A stretch of DNA of 64,000 nucleotides from Nicotiana tabacum (Eukaryota > Streptophyta > Magnoliopsida > Solanales > Solanaceae). Position 1 is the stretch's first letter, and each line of letters opens with the position of its first letter. Shown piece by piece: positions 10,784-22,430 of the stretch. The position numbers were made by a program, and so were the translations under genes. Where the stretch lies: NCBI RefSeq assembly GCF_000715075.1, contig NC_134097.1, positions 69,411,190 to 69,475,189 of the forward strand, given 5' to 3'. A model generated the notes under the pieces. That model was not told the origin of the DNA. It ran no database searches and saw nothing but the letters and a program-made list of their open reading frames with translations.

Positions 10784-12766
10784 TGTCACGACCCATTTTC
10801 TAAACAAGCCGGGACCGGCACTCGATCACTAAACCTGGCCGAGCGAACCATCTCTGCTGATCAAATCTATTATAACTTCAAACTTTATATGCAACAAGTT
10901 AATACTCCAACCAAATACTTTTGATTAATGTAAATATTTAAATAAATCAACTCCAAAACTTTATACATACTAACTACCAAATTTATGCTAAGTTATTATA
11001 ATTAAAAAAAATATCTAAATCTTGACCCATTGACTATGTCTATGAAGCCTCTACTGATAAACTGACGCACTGCTTAGGACATGAGATTTCCTGGCCAGGT
11101 CTCTAACTAAACAAAGAAATAGCTAAATGAAAATGACTCTAAGAATACTCCACGAACAAAAGCGGAGCTCACCAATATCACTGGAAGGGAAGGAAATCCT
11201 AACTCGTAACTTGCTCGCCTGCAAATCCAGTTCCTACGTTGTACCGCAGACCAACGTAGGTTCCCAAAAGAGAACGTCAGTACCATCCACTGTACTTAGT
11301 GAGTCTCAACAACAGGGGGAGAAACTTTAATAACATATATGTTACAAGCAAAGGTTCTAAATGCATGTAAAACATAAAGCTTATAAGAATAATTCTAAAA
11401 TAATTGCATAATACCAATTTATGAATATTCTAAAAGAAATTCTTTTCCTTTTTCTTTCTTTGAAAAAAAAATACTTCACTTTATACTTTGGGAGTTCCAA
11501 CTATCCTGACTTAATTCTGTCTCAGTCACCGTGTGATCGGCACGGGTTCGATCCCAACCTGATCGAATAGGCCCAATCCACGAGGTGTCACTCGCTTCAT
11601 GGTTCTCAGCGCTCATGTATCATACCTTAGCATGGCTAAGTAAATTCTCAGCAACGAGACCCTCGGCTCGTATGCTCCCTACTTTAGCACAAGTAGTTTC
11701 AGGAAGTCAACGCCTTGGTCAGGACCCTCGGTCTGGACGATGACCCCTTCTCAGAATAAAGGATACTCCCCAAAAATCTTTTCTTTCTAAAACTTCTTCT
11801 TGTGACTTTTCAAGTCTAAATCTTTTCTTTATAGAACATTATGTACATGCTCATATTGGTGTCCTTAAATGTAAAGCATGACATAAGAATTAAATAAACA
11901 TATAAAAATATTTTCAAAGATTCTCTTCTTCATAATTTTCAACATGAAAATAGCATATAAGAACAACACAAAAATCTAAAAATTTAAGCACATATAGCGT
12001 AATAGATCATCTAAATTTTTGCTAGAACAAATTCTACATTAATGGGTACTCACTCGCTCTAATTAAATAAAGATAAACTCTTTTAAGCAATTCATCAAAC
12101 ACCTTGTATGCGTGCTTTTGTGAGTTAAACCACTTTAGTAAAGGGTTATATCAACTCACCTCAAAACTCCTTGAGCCAATACGTAGACCCCAGTCCAATT
12201 GACACCAGTCAAACAATCGATTCTACAACAACCGGTGTATTTTGATCAATTTTAAAGTACAACACCTAATTATGAAATTTATTGATGATATAGAGGAAGA
12301 AGGGATTTAGCTATTCAATTCTTACCTATTACTACTGTAGGGTAATTGACAATAAGGGATTTTACATACCTGAGTTCAAGAATAAGTGAGTTGTGAAGAA
12401 CCCTAGTATTTTTCGTTGCCTGCGTGCTCGGTTTCGTGAGCGAACAGAACTTAGTGTTCTGTTTTTTTTTCGTGGCATCTGCTTTCTGCTTTTCACGATG
12501 GAAGTTTTTTGGTTAAGGCTTCAAGAGCCTTTGTCTTTAAGTGCCCATTTTATGGGTTTTTTTAGGCCCTTTTCCCTTTTTCTTTTTTTTGTAACTAATA
12601 ATTAATGATACCCACCTTTAATAAATAATAATATTTTCCTAATTGTATATCCAATTATTTATGAGTGTGTGTGTATATATTCACTATTAACAAGAAAAAT
12701 AATAATAATAATTTAATTCTATAATTAGTGTATCTTGAAACTATTATAAATTTGAGGAGTGTTACA
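10784..12766 (-). repeat. chromovirus 5' LTR
   Basis: This is the upstream LTR on the minus strand, adjacent to the primer-binding site. It should contain the promoter, but no clear TATA position was settled. Confidence 0.92.
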
Positions 12767-12771
12767 GCATG

Positions 12772-15700
12772 GAAGACAAATGAAAGGCTCAGATATACCT
12801 CCACACATAGTACACATAAGTAGCATGACTCGTACACAATTAAGGTCTGAATTCAAATCCTAAGCATGGTATCTAAGTGATAACAATAGAGTCATATTTA
12901 TAACATAACTCAAATAGGAAGTCTTAATCAGGCTTGCCTACTGATTTTAACATGATGACAGTTAAACAAAGGCAGTTCTGGTTTTTATTTAAGCTATATT
13001 ACCTAAGGCTTGCCTAGGCGTAAAATAATATGCAGCATTTACCACAATTATAAAATAGTTATTTTACCTAAAGCATGTTGTTCTAAATGTTGCAAAGACA
13101 TGCAGGATTATGACCAGTTTTACTTAAACAGGATAATCAAACTTGAGACTGTTTTATGTCCTTTTTCATGCATCAGTAGTTTAACTAGGTGCAATTGCGC
13201 AAGATCCTAAAATAGGGTATCTTACGTGCACATATGAAAATGCAGAATGATTGCAGAATATGCAGAATTCCTAGAGCATGGTTAGTGCAGGAGCAACAGT
13301 TTCATGTTGATGCTGTTATTTAGCCTAAAATAGGATTTCTAAGTGATAAAGTGATGTCAAATGAGATGCTGAAACAGTAAACCTAAGAACATGGTATCTA
13401 ATGCATGACATGCTTTGAATATGTTGGTCTTACACATGGATTCTAATGCACATATAGGAAATGTAAACCTAAGGCATGGTTTCTACCCATTGATGTTGAT
13501 AGCATATATAACTACCCTCCCCTTCTCACTAACCAGCCCCAATACTTGTTTACGATAAATTATTACAGACCAATACTGAAATGAATTACATAAGAAAGGT
13601 AAAAGTTACACTATAGAGAGCCTAAAAACAGGCCCAGATTTCCAACACGTGATTAAGACTTCCTCTATGAGTTATGTAATAAATCACCACCTCAAGTGCC
13701 AAGATTGTTCATAGCTTTTCTCATATCTGGGTGTGTCAGAGTTCCCCAAGGACCTCAAGGGATCCTGGGCAGTGCTCACACCCAGATTTCATAGCCAAGA
13801 CAGAGTAAGTGCAGTGTGTAAAGGCCAACTTTCATGTGTCCAAGTTCAGAGGGAGCTCAAGGGTCCCAAGGCAAGGCTGACACAAAAGGGGCAGAACCTA
13901 GTGGTCTAAAAGTAAGGTGAAAGTGCTTGATGAAAGACTTAGTAAAGCAGTTTAGAAGTGAAAAGGTTCAGAAATAGTTTTTAAAGATACTAGGAATTAT
14001 CAGTTTTGAGAAGAATGCTAGGAATGAGAGCAGCAGTTTTGAAATCATTCTTTGAGAAAAGCATACTCAACAAACAACCCAATTAACCATAGAATTACCC
14101 AGATTTACTTGACAAGCAGACTTACAAACAGGGGTGAAGGGATTGGGAACATATAGGTTTGAAACCACATAAATAGGGAAACATTTGACACAACAAATAT
14201 ACAGAACATCTATGAGTCTATTGAACAAATCAGTCGTGGTAACAGACATTTAAAACATGGGGAAGAATTCAGTAGGATCATGTTGAAGACAAGAGTTCTG
14301 TTGAACAAAATTTGACATACCATTAGGGCCAATAGAATGCACTAAAAGACTAAGTGACTACATGGTTATACCAGTTAAGGGAGGGGTAAGGGAACTAAGC
14401 GAACATGTTGGACAAGTATCAAAGAACTAAGTAAAGTCTGATATGATGATCACATATAAGGGCAGAATTTAGACATGCTTAATAACAACAAACCTAGAAA
14501 CAAATTGAAGAACTAGTACAGGAACAAGCATGGATGTATAGACATGGAACACATAAAGTTGAGTTTCAAATTTAAACTATAGACATATCAGTTAAAGAAG
14601 AAGAATGTAGAATGTAAAAATAGGTGCAACTTCACTATCTAGCCTTGGCTTTCAGCCGGCTAGGCCAACAGTTAGCACAAGTAGCAAAGAAAGAAGAGAA
14701 TTATTTTATCTGTGTGTGTGTTTTTTGAACTAATTGTTCGTGTGTTAAGACAGTAGAAGAGAGTCATTTATATAGTAGTTTGAAAACTGGTTAAAAATAA
14801 GGCAAGAATCAATTCTTCAGTAATTATAGAACTCAATATAAAAAATTGGTTCGAATCTCCCCTTAATTAAGGGAGTCAGTGTAAATGCTAAAGAGCAAGT
14901 GGTAAGTAAGGAAAGAAATCATACACGGCTGGAGTATAACAAATAAGGAAAGATTTCAAAATAGTACCAGTATAGAGCAGGTAATTAAGCCTAGGTTCAG
15001 AAAGTTTTTAAACTGAGGAAGCAATCAGTAAGAATTAAGTAGCAATACGGACAAGGCAAGAAAAAATTAATTAAGGCAAGCAACTAATCAAATTAAGTGG
15101 AAAGGTAGGAGTCGAGATTCAGTAGCATAAAGTAGTCGATTAGGACCAAATTCATAAAGCCTTGATTAAGGACACAACTCAGTAGAAATAAGTATCATAG
15201 CAAATATGGTAAGGAAATCAGTCAGCTTAACAGACGGGGCAAAGCTTTAGGGTTTTGAAAGAAAATTTTCAATCACCATCAATTAGGGAAACCGGAATCG
15301 ATCAAAAGGGAGTCATGACTCTGCACTTTCAACATATAAATAGAGGAGGTCCACAGACGTAGCAAGAAAACATATTTGAAGCATAGTCACAAAAATAAGC
15401 AAGAGATGAACAAACAAAGTGAGCATAGTCACACATGAGCGACATAAGTAGGCTAGGGATTCAGAAAAACATATTCGAAGCAGGGTAATCACATGACTTC
15501 AAGTAAGCAGGCTAACACACAGAAACAAAGTAAAGAAAGCATGCTAACCCTCATAGAAGCAAAGTAAGGAAAATCATGCTAACATTCATAGAAACAAAGT
15601 AAAGAAAATCTTTAAAAAAATAGGGCTTTTAACAGAGTCAAGCTAAAAGCAGTAAGAGCACAAAATCGGTCAAAAAAACAAGGGAAAAGATTTAATCATA

Positions 15701-16258
15701 ACGAAATCAATTAGAACATGCGTAAAAGAACTCCGAGAAACCCTAGTTTTAGAAAAGGATGACTAAAATCGAAATAGTTAGTTAAAATAGGAGATTTTTA
15801 AAAGAAAACGCTTAATAATACTCGAATCACCTCAGAGCTATAAAGATCTGAGAAGAATCGAACAGTAGCGAACTAGGGTTTTCAAAAAATAGTAGAGTTG
15901 AAGAGAATTGGTTAAAAACCCATAGATTCAAACGAAAAAACAAGAGGAAATCCTTTCTTACGAACGAAAATGGCCGGAGACAGGCCAGTAAATGAGTTTC
16001 AAACCAAAGCAGGTTGTCTTTCCTTGAGATCTTCTCAAGGACTCATGAAGTCGAAGAGCCATGGAGTATAGGAGGCCAGAGGTGGTTGGAGAAGGCACGA
16101 AAACACCATAGGAAGGAGGTTCTCGCCGGTGACGGCGATTAGAGTTAGGGTGAGTTGAGAGAGAATTTGGAGATGAGAGAGTTTGAGGGCGGCTGTCTCT
16201 GAATTATGAGACTAGGGTTAGGGGTTGGGTGAAATTAAAAAGGAAAAAGGTGCGTTTG
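12772..16258 (-). other. body of the split Tat/Ogre solo LTR
   Basis: This is the continuation of the LTR begun at 4340. It carries recurring gcatggtatctaa-like motifs (12866-13500), a block around 13730-13920 shared with LTR B, and a region near 15950-16200 that reads on the minus strand as a pyrimidine-rich leader. There are no credible ORFs. Confidence 0.6.
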
Positions 16259-16285
16259 GACCGTTGATCTGGGAGATCAACGGTC
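16259..16285. promoter_or_regulatory. perfect palindrome upstream of the putative LTR transcription start
   Basis: GACCGTTGATC, a 5-base spacer, then GATCAACGGTC form 11-bp perfect inverted arms. A variant occupies the equivalent place in the LTR of element C (56165-56193), about 20 bp before a TATA box on the minus strand. This suggests a conserved regulatory dyad, by inference. Confidence 0.5.
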
Positions 16286-16875
16286 GAGATTAAAAAGGGT
16301 AGATGGGTTCCAAGTTTGGGTAAGGGTTAATAGGGTGTGGGTAGGGTGATTCGGGTGTGAAATTGGGTTGGAAAGGGGTCCAATTTTGGCTATAATTGAA
16401 AGCCGAATTTGGCTGTTATTTAAATAGCCAATTTTCCCTCATTTAATTTATAAAAATAATAGGTAATTTCTGGAAAATAAATTAAGGTTCCAAAATGATT
16501 TAAAATATATAATTAACAATTTAAAATACAGGGTCCAATTTTATGCATATAGAACATAATTAAATCTTAAAAGGGCTAATATTGCAATTATGTGCAATTT
16601 AGCTTTAAAAATACTAAATGTAATTATAAAAATTAAATTAGCCATATTTTGGCATAAATATAGAAATACAATAGATTAATTATCAAAATAATAATTTTGA
16701 AAATAATTATTGGGGATTTGATGATAAAATGGGAGAAAATAAATCAATTTAAGACCTTAAATTTATGAAAAAATAATAAAAACCTTGGACATGCTTATAT
16801 ATGCATATATATGCTATTTTGAAGGTATTTTGTATATTTAAAATATATAGGAAAAAATTTGGTATCAACAGGAAC

Positions 16876-17776
16876 TGCTATATTATACTAAAAAATTATG
16901 GTACCCTATTATTGAAGGATTTTATTATAGAACCACAAAAAGTAATGATTTTTTCAAGGTTGAATCTGATTCTCATCTGTTAGACATTGTAAAAGACCTA
17001 TTACATTGTGATTTTTTGGATTTGTATGTGTTGCATGTGGTTAATGAGCCAGACAACTTTACTAACTGGGCCAGAAGTAGGTGAGACATATAATGTTTCT
17101 GGTGGTGCTAGGGCAACAAATGATGGTGATATTCACACTCAAACTACTACTGAGAAAGACCTAGGCTGTAAGAATGAAAACTTAGAAAATATTAATATAG
17201 AGGTAGATGACGGATTAACTGAAGAAAATAAAAGGGTTGATGTTGATGTAGTTGATGGGAGTAATCAACCTGCTGAGGAAAATGTGGATGGGGCTGAAAG
17301 AGATCTGGAAAGTAGATCTGATTCACAAGAAGATGTATTCCTGAAGAAGATGACTCAGAGGTTGATGAAGAGTTGAGATCTGTTAGAGAAGAAAGAAGGA
17401 GTAAATAAAAGAGTAAGGTCCAAAGAAAAAAAAAGTTGTTGCAAAGAATGAAATACCTCTAGGAGAAGCTAGAACTAATAAAGGCTTTGAAGACATTGGA
17501 AGGAACAAGGCTACTAGATATACAGGAAAGTTAGGGAATGATGAGCAGTTTATTGATAGTTGAGAGGCAGATAGTGATGATAGTAGAGATGAACTAGATC
17601 CTGAAGTTGTTAGGGGTGTTGATGTACATGTTAGAAGAAAGAGTAGTAAGCTAAGGTATGATGATGATTGTGTTGTGACTATATTTGAAGTTGGGATGAT
17701 ATTTGAGAATGTTGTAGAATTTAGGAAGGTTGTGGCAAAGTATGTTATTGAATACAAAGTCCAATTGAAAAAATAA
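16876..17776 (+). pseudogene. MULE transposase, middle fragment with DNA-binding domain start
   Basis: The frame interrupted at 4339 resumes here. It stops near 17082, where a frame change leads into an acidic, low-complexity region (17070-17376). After further stops (near 17404 and 17556) the plus strand reads EIPLGEARTNKGFEDIGRNK and then VGMIFENVVEFRKVVAKYVI, the hallmark of the MuDR-type N-terminal domain. Coding similarity ends at about 17776, just as the zinc-binding and DDE catalytic parts should follow. The gene has several frameshifts and stops and lacks its catalytic domain. Confidence 0.75.
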
Positions 17777-18578
17777 GGCAACAGTTGAACTAACAAGGCA
17801 GTAGTTGAACTAACAAGGTAGTAAATTTCTTACTTACAAATTCAAACTCGGCCCTTGAACTAATTCAAACAAAACTACATAACCTTGTACTAGGCCAGCC
17901 ATTGTACTAATTGAAGCAAGTCTGCAGCTTCCTTCTAAACAAAATTACACCAGACAATACAATCACCCCTACTAATACAAACCAGCAAAATGAACAACCA
18001 ACTACTGCCACTAATTTGAACAAACACATCAAGCATCGCGCCATAGCCATATCTATAAAATCAACACCAAAAATCTGTAAGAAGTATGATGGTCCATTTT
18101 TTTCTTGCTCGATCCCTCTGCAAAATCTTGACTTTTTTTAACAAACCACAAATCACCCTATTTTCTTGAGAAGAGAAGTCTTCATCATACCATGTAAAGT
18201 AATTGAATCCACCCTTTTTCTACAAATATAACCAATGAACGGAAGATGAGAATTTAAGAAGAATCACTAAAATGTAGATTAGAACAAAATTACTATGAAT
18301 TAAGCTTGCCTTTCTTCATACTTTGCCAGAATTAGAAAGAAATTCAGAAGAATTACAAAGAAATAAAGAAAAATTGGAAAGAAACGAAGAAGTCTCTCGG
18401 CCTAATTTGGAAGCAATGGGGGCAAAACTAAACGAAAGGAAATGAAATTAGGGTTTATATAAAATCGGGTGGGTCTAAATAGGTATATATTTAATTTATT
18501 TTTTTAAATATTACCGTTAGAGTCCACGTGTAATTATATTCACTCGCTCAAATGTTGTGCACCCCACGTTATGTGCCA
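17777..18578. other. MULE-1 right subterminal region
   Basis: Non-coding. Read on the minus strand it has TTTATATAAA at 18454-18463 followed by a pyrimidine/AT-rich leader-like sequence, so the right TIR may drive an inward transcript. No intact ORF follows. A short tandem of aactaacaaggcagtagttg units lies near 17780-17825. Confidence 0.4.
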
Positions 18579-18706
18579 AGTCAGCTGGTTGTGCCTAATA
18601 GGTATGGTTATGGACATAATATTGCATTCAATTTAGAACAAAGCTAAGTTCAAGTGTCTAAATGGGATTTTCTGGCAACTTTAAGTGTCTGCATATGTAT
18701 TTGGCC
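18579..18706 (-). repeat. MULE-1 right terminal inverted repeat
   Basis: Reverse complement partner of 3507-3634. It ends in ...ATTTGGCC and is followed by the 9-bp duplication aacttcata at 18707-18715. Confidence 0.88.
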
Positions 18707-18770
18707 AACTTCATATTTCAAACTCCCAAAATAAATCATGGTATCTAAACTATTAAATATTAAAATTTTA

Positions 18771-19041
18771 CTTCCTCCAATCCATAATAAGTGACCAATT
18801 TGCTTTTTTATTTTGGTCCAAAATAAGTGTCCATTTATATAATCAAGACAAAATTCAATTTATTTTTTTAAAATTACCCTTATATATGTATCCGCAAAAG
18901 TCTTTTACTCCTCATATTAAATTATGCTGCAATATTTAATTAAGGGTAGTTTAGTTACACTAACTATTTTTGTTTAGATTTTAGTATTTCTTAATGAGTA
19001 TACCAAAAGCAAATTAGTCACTTATTATGGACCGGAGAGAG
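18771..19041. mobile_element. Stowaway MITE 2
   Basis: The ends cttcctccaatccataataa and cttattatggaccggagaga pair as diverged Stowaway TIRs, and TA flanks both sides (18769-18770 and 19042-19043). It is 271 bp with no ORF. Higher TIR divergence than MITE 1 suggests an older insertion. Confidence 0.8.
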
Positions 19042-19264
19042 TAGTATTTATGAATGTTATACTTATAGGAGACATGTGATATGAAGATGATGATTGCACT
19101 GGTGAGAGATTGGTGTGCATGTAATAGACTTTGAAGCATTGGCTTGGAAGGCGATATATGTGAAGTTGGTTGAGGATGGCCGCTCATCATTGATTGCCAA
19201 TCCTCCTAGACAATTCTCAATCATTTCTTAAACTTTATTGCTTTCAGCGACTTGTTTGTTCTAA

Positions 19265-20204
19265 GGCTGAATACATACGGAGACACTTAAATTGACATCA
19301 TTTTTCATTTAGACACCTAAACTTGATGGTGTTCCTATTGAGCACTTATATTATCCTAAACTTGTTCCAATTAGGCACTTTTTTGACAATTAGCCAAACT
19401 TACAAAGTGCGTACAATGCACTCGCTGCTGACGTGGCGAATGGCAAATAAAAAAAGGACATACATCATTTTGAGTTAAAAAAAAGAAAGAAAAAATTGTT
19501 TTAAAATCTATTTAGTAAAAAAAATAAAATAACATTCTCAAAAAGAAAAAAAAAACTTTAATTTACACTCAATCAGAAAATGACACATTATTAACAAAAG
19601 AAAAGACAAAAAGGGCATATTGGTGTTCTTGAAATCATTGTTTTTGGTGTTCTTCACTATCTTCATGTGTATTCTTGTTCCAACCACAATTTTAATCCAA
19701 AATTTCAAGAGAAAGTCCTCCAAATTTGTTATAACTTTAGCTAAAGATTTCCCACGAAGACTCAAGATAACCCCATCAAATCAAGTAACCCATTTTAAAC
19801 CTTCAAGCTTTCTTAAAGGCTCCATTAATGGTGTTTTGACTTCAAACGAAGAATACAGTCTCACTTCGGTTTCAATCAACTGAGACGATTATTGGTTCAA
19901 ACTTTTCGAGCTAAATTAATGGTAGAGGCACAACAATGATGAAATTGGGAGAGACAATGGTGGAAGTGATGGTGGAGAAAAAGAAGAAGAAGAAGAAGAA
20001 AGAAATAAAAAGAAAAAATAAAGATAAAATCTGTTTTTTGGGCTCTTCGCGCGTGTATTTTGGGTGAAGTTTACTTTATGTGCCAACCCAGCAAGAAGTG
20101 TCTAATTGGAAAAGTTTAGGGTACTATGAGTGCTCAATTGAAACAACTTTAAATTTAAGTGTCTAAATGAAAAATTATGTCAATTTTAAGTGTCTCTAGA
20201 TGTC
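19265..20204. mobile_element. MULE-2, non-autonomous Mutator-like element (940 bp)
   Basis: Terminal inverted repeats of ~115 bp (19265-19382 and 20096-20204) share GAGACACTTAAA, CATTTAGACAC and CCAATTAG(G/A)CAC with each other and with MULE-1. A perfect 9-bp duplication ttgttctaa lies at 19256-19264 and 20205-20213. The interior is AT-rich with a (GAA)n run near 19981-20000. Short ORFs on both strands (near 19538-19883) have no recognisable domain, so host-gene capture is not supported. Confidence 0.88.
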
Positions 20205-20366
20205 TTGTTCTAATAAAGTCAAGTTACATTTTAAAAAAGTTACCTCAATCCTTATTCAACACTAGATACTCATTAATTAAACCTATTAACTATTCATCCC
20301 GCTTGATTTTTTTTGATTGGATGATTTCCTTTTGTTTTGTCATTTATCTTAGCCACAAACAATTAA

Positions 20367-21740
20367 GGCGAAATGACTTCCTGACCACTTAAACTTGCAT
20401 CAGTTTGTAAAGCCGATATATGAACTTTTGTGTTTCCCATTTGAACACCTTTACTTGCGAAAATGGATAGTAATAAACACTTTTGACCGTTGACTATGCT
20501 TATGTGGCAATATTAAAGCTGATGTGGTCAATTGTGTGTTAATCACGGGTATAAAGCGCATGGATACGATAAAATTTTATTAAAAGAAAAAAGAAAAAAA
20601 GATCCACCTCTATTTATTCCTCCCCGTACCCTTACCCCTGTCCCTTCCTTTTCTTCACTCATTGTCGCCACCCCTGTAATCCCTCATCCCTCCATTTCTC
20701 TTCTTCCTCCTTTATTCCCAATTAAGCCCATAACAAAAATTTTGATAAATCACACTTCAAAGCTTCATATTAAACTGTCATATTTGTTTATTCTTTAATT
20801 TTTCACTATCAATCACACTCCAATATATATGTACGTTGTACTGAAATTATTTTCTGATTTGTTCTGGTTCGTCGGAATTCCGGTTTGATAAGGCGGATAA
20901 GAGAGAATCGGGTCCACTAGAGCGAAGTGTTGATACTGTTGTTTCAAAGAGCTTGCCTTCCACGTTGAGCTTCATACGGTTGTTGACTTGGCTTTGAATT
21001 GTTGTACGTCGTGCTCCGTTGATTACACCTATATATATATGTATGTCGTGCTGAAATTATTTTCTGATTTGTTGGGAAAAAATGGGTCTGATTTCGATCA
21101 TGGTCGCTGCTTTGATTTGTTGAAATTATTTGTTGATTTGTTCGAAAAAGTTGGGTCTGATTTCAATCATAGTAAAAGTTGTTCAGTACTTCATGATTTT
21201 TCTTTTTGATCTTTGGAAGGTGGTAATTTTAGTCTTTTAGTTTTGTTGATATTTTTCTTGTAATTCTTTATGGTAAAAGATTTTGCAAATGGTTCATATT
21301 TTCATGGTGAGAAGATGATAAACAATGAAAGTGAAAGGTATTGGGTGGGATAGAAAACAGAGAATCACCGGAGCCGTTATCAATGATAAAATCTAAAGTT
21401 TTTCAAATTGATTCCTAGTTCGGTAAGGTTTTTTCCGGCGGGTCCTGAGGGAGTGGAAGGGATATGTATAGAAAAAATTAATTTAATAAAAAAAGAAGAA
21501 AAAAAGAAGAAGTGAGACATTGAACGTCTAGGTGTCAACAAAATGTTAATGAATGGATGATGTGGCTATACAAAATATTAAATAAAATACATATCAGCAA
21601 CAATTGAACAACACACACCATAACAAGTATTTATTAGTAGCCATTTTCTCAAGTAAAAGTGTTCAAATGGGAAACCCAAGAGTTCATATATCGGCTTTAC
21701 AAACTGATGCAAGTTTAAGTGGCGAGGATTCCATTTCGCC
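20367..21740. mobile_element. MULE-3, non-autonomous Mutator-like element (1374 bp)
   Basis: The ends at 20367-20478 and 21628-21740 are inverted repeats starting GGCGAAATG and sharing ACTTAAACTTGCATCAGTTT and AAAGCCGATATATGAACT. A perfect 9-bp duplication aacaattaa lies at 20358-20366 and 21741-21749. The interior is non-coding and includes two imperfect copies of a ~60-bp segment containing GTGCTGAAATTATTTTCTGA (near 20830 and 21045). The TIR family differs from MULE-1/2. It lies ~820 bp upstream of the PGK start codon. Confidence 0.9.
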
Positions 21741-21749
21741 AACAATTAA

Positions 21750-22430
21750 TTATACGCAAAAAAAGAAGAAGAGTTGACTCAATGTGCAACTAATGCCTTA
21801 TAGCATGAGCTACACAATTTCAGCTAATTTTTAAAAGTGTTTTTTTTTTCAAAAGTATTTTTGGTGAGAAACAATTTGTATTTGACTAATTAATTTGAAA
21901 AGCACTTTTGAGCAACAATTAGTGTTTGACCAAGCCTTTAAAAACTGTTTCGAAGTGTATTTTTCTCACAAGTGTTTTTAAAAAGAATATTTTTGGAGAG
22001 AAACTGTTTTTTTTTTTGCTTCTCGAAAACTGCTTCTGCTTTTCCTTAAAAGCACTTTTTCCCTTTTAACCAAAAAAATAATTTTGGCCCAAAAAAGCTT
22101 GGCCAAAGAGGCTATTAGTGTGCATCAAATGCCTTTTGTACTTGGCTCCTAATACGTCGTACTTAATACGGATTTTTTCATTTTCTATTATTTTCAATTC
22201 TTTGGAACTCGTAGCCTATTTTCAAAAGAGAGGTTGAACTTGAGATTAACACAATGAATGTTTATCATCGATCCCATTCATAGTTGAATTTAAAGAGGTA
22301 AAATGTTAGTACTTGAGATTTTGTGGTAGGAAGAAAATGAAAGGCCAATGAGTGAAGATATGTTTGGGCCAAACAAATACTAAAAAAGAGTACCCTGGAA
22401 ATCATCGTTGAACCTCAACCTCAACTCAAC
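21750..22430. other. PGK upstream intergenic region
   Basis: At 21830-22110 there is an AT-rich, repeat-like stretch (aaaagcacttttg and aagcttggccaaag motifs) that resembles a common Solanaceae MITE remnant, though paired ends were not found. The remainder is probably PGK promoter sequence. Confidence 0.4.

Larger units (their letters stand above)
5057..12766 (-). mobile_element. Tekay/Del-like chromovirus, internally deleted, 7.7 kb
   Basis: Two ~1.98-kb LTRs (5057-7038 and 10784-12766) begin TGTCACGACCC and end GTGTTACA. They are flanked by the perfect 5-bp duplication gcatg (5052-5056 and 12767-12771). By hand count the LTRs differ at about 30 positions, so they are roughly 98.4% identical and the insertion is young. 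A primer site for initiator tRNA-Met (10767-10779) and a polypurine tract (about 7039-7052) place the element on the minus strand. The internal region is only ~3.75 kb because most of pol is deleted. The protein order gag, protease, partial RT, partial integrase, chromodomain-like tail identifies a chromovirus. Confidence 0.93.
4340..16870 (-). mobile_element. solo LTR of a Tat/Ogre-like Ty3/gypsy element, split by a chromovirus
   Basis: It starts TGTCGCGCCC and ends GGTATCAACA, with the perfect 5-bp duplication ggaac at 4335-4339 and 16871-16875. Net of the nested chromovirus and its target duplication (5057-12771) it is ~4.8 kb, matching the 4.67-kb LTR of element C. Both share an agagtcgccac segment near the plus-strand start and a GATCAACGG palindrome near the far end. 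No gag or pol is present, so recombination between two LTRs is the simplest origin. Minus orientation is inferred from element C, whose pol and PPT are on the minus strand. Segments 12772-13940 match LTR B (36.9-37.7 and 49.1-49.5 kb), showing the same family. Confidence 0.8.
3507..18706 (+). mobile_element. MULE-1, 15.2-kb Mutator-like DNA transposon with nested LTR elements
   Basis: Long terminal inverted repeats (3507-3634 and 18579-18706) both start GGCCAAATACATAT and share the order GACACTTAAAGTTGCC, ATTTAGACACTTGAAC, TAGGCACAAC. A perfect 9-bp duplication flanks them. Inside, on the plus strand, are remnants of a Mutator transposase gene (4206-4339 and 16876-17776). The DDE catalytic region is missing, so this copy is non-autonomous. 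About 12.5 kb of its length is inserted LTR-retrotransposon sequence (4340-16870). Without that, the MULE is ~2.7 kb. Its TIRs resemble those of MULE-2 at 19265, indicating one family. Confidence 0.9.

Noticed and set aside
5399..12605. Paired ORFs of 67 and 70 residues near 5399/11127 and 6665/12393
   Set aside because: They are the same LTR positions in the two chromovirus LTRs. Their apparent conservation only reflects young LTR identity.
17383..17796. 137-codon minus-strand ORF opposite the MULE transposase
   Set aside because: The plus strand reads MuDR-like protein here, so the minus ORF is its shadow.
19538..19883. Overlapping ORFs inside MULE-2 considered as a captured host-gene fragment (Pack-MULE)
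   Set aside because: No recognisable protein family and no splice structure. The interior looks like ordinary MULE filler.
21830..22120. AT-rich stretch with aaaagcacttttg motifs as a MITE
   Set aside because: Terminal inverted repeats and target duplication could not be paired, so only a remnant note is kept.
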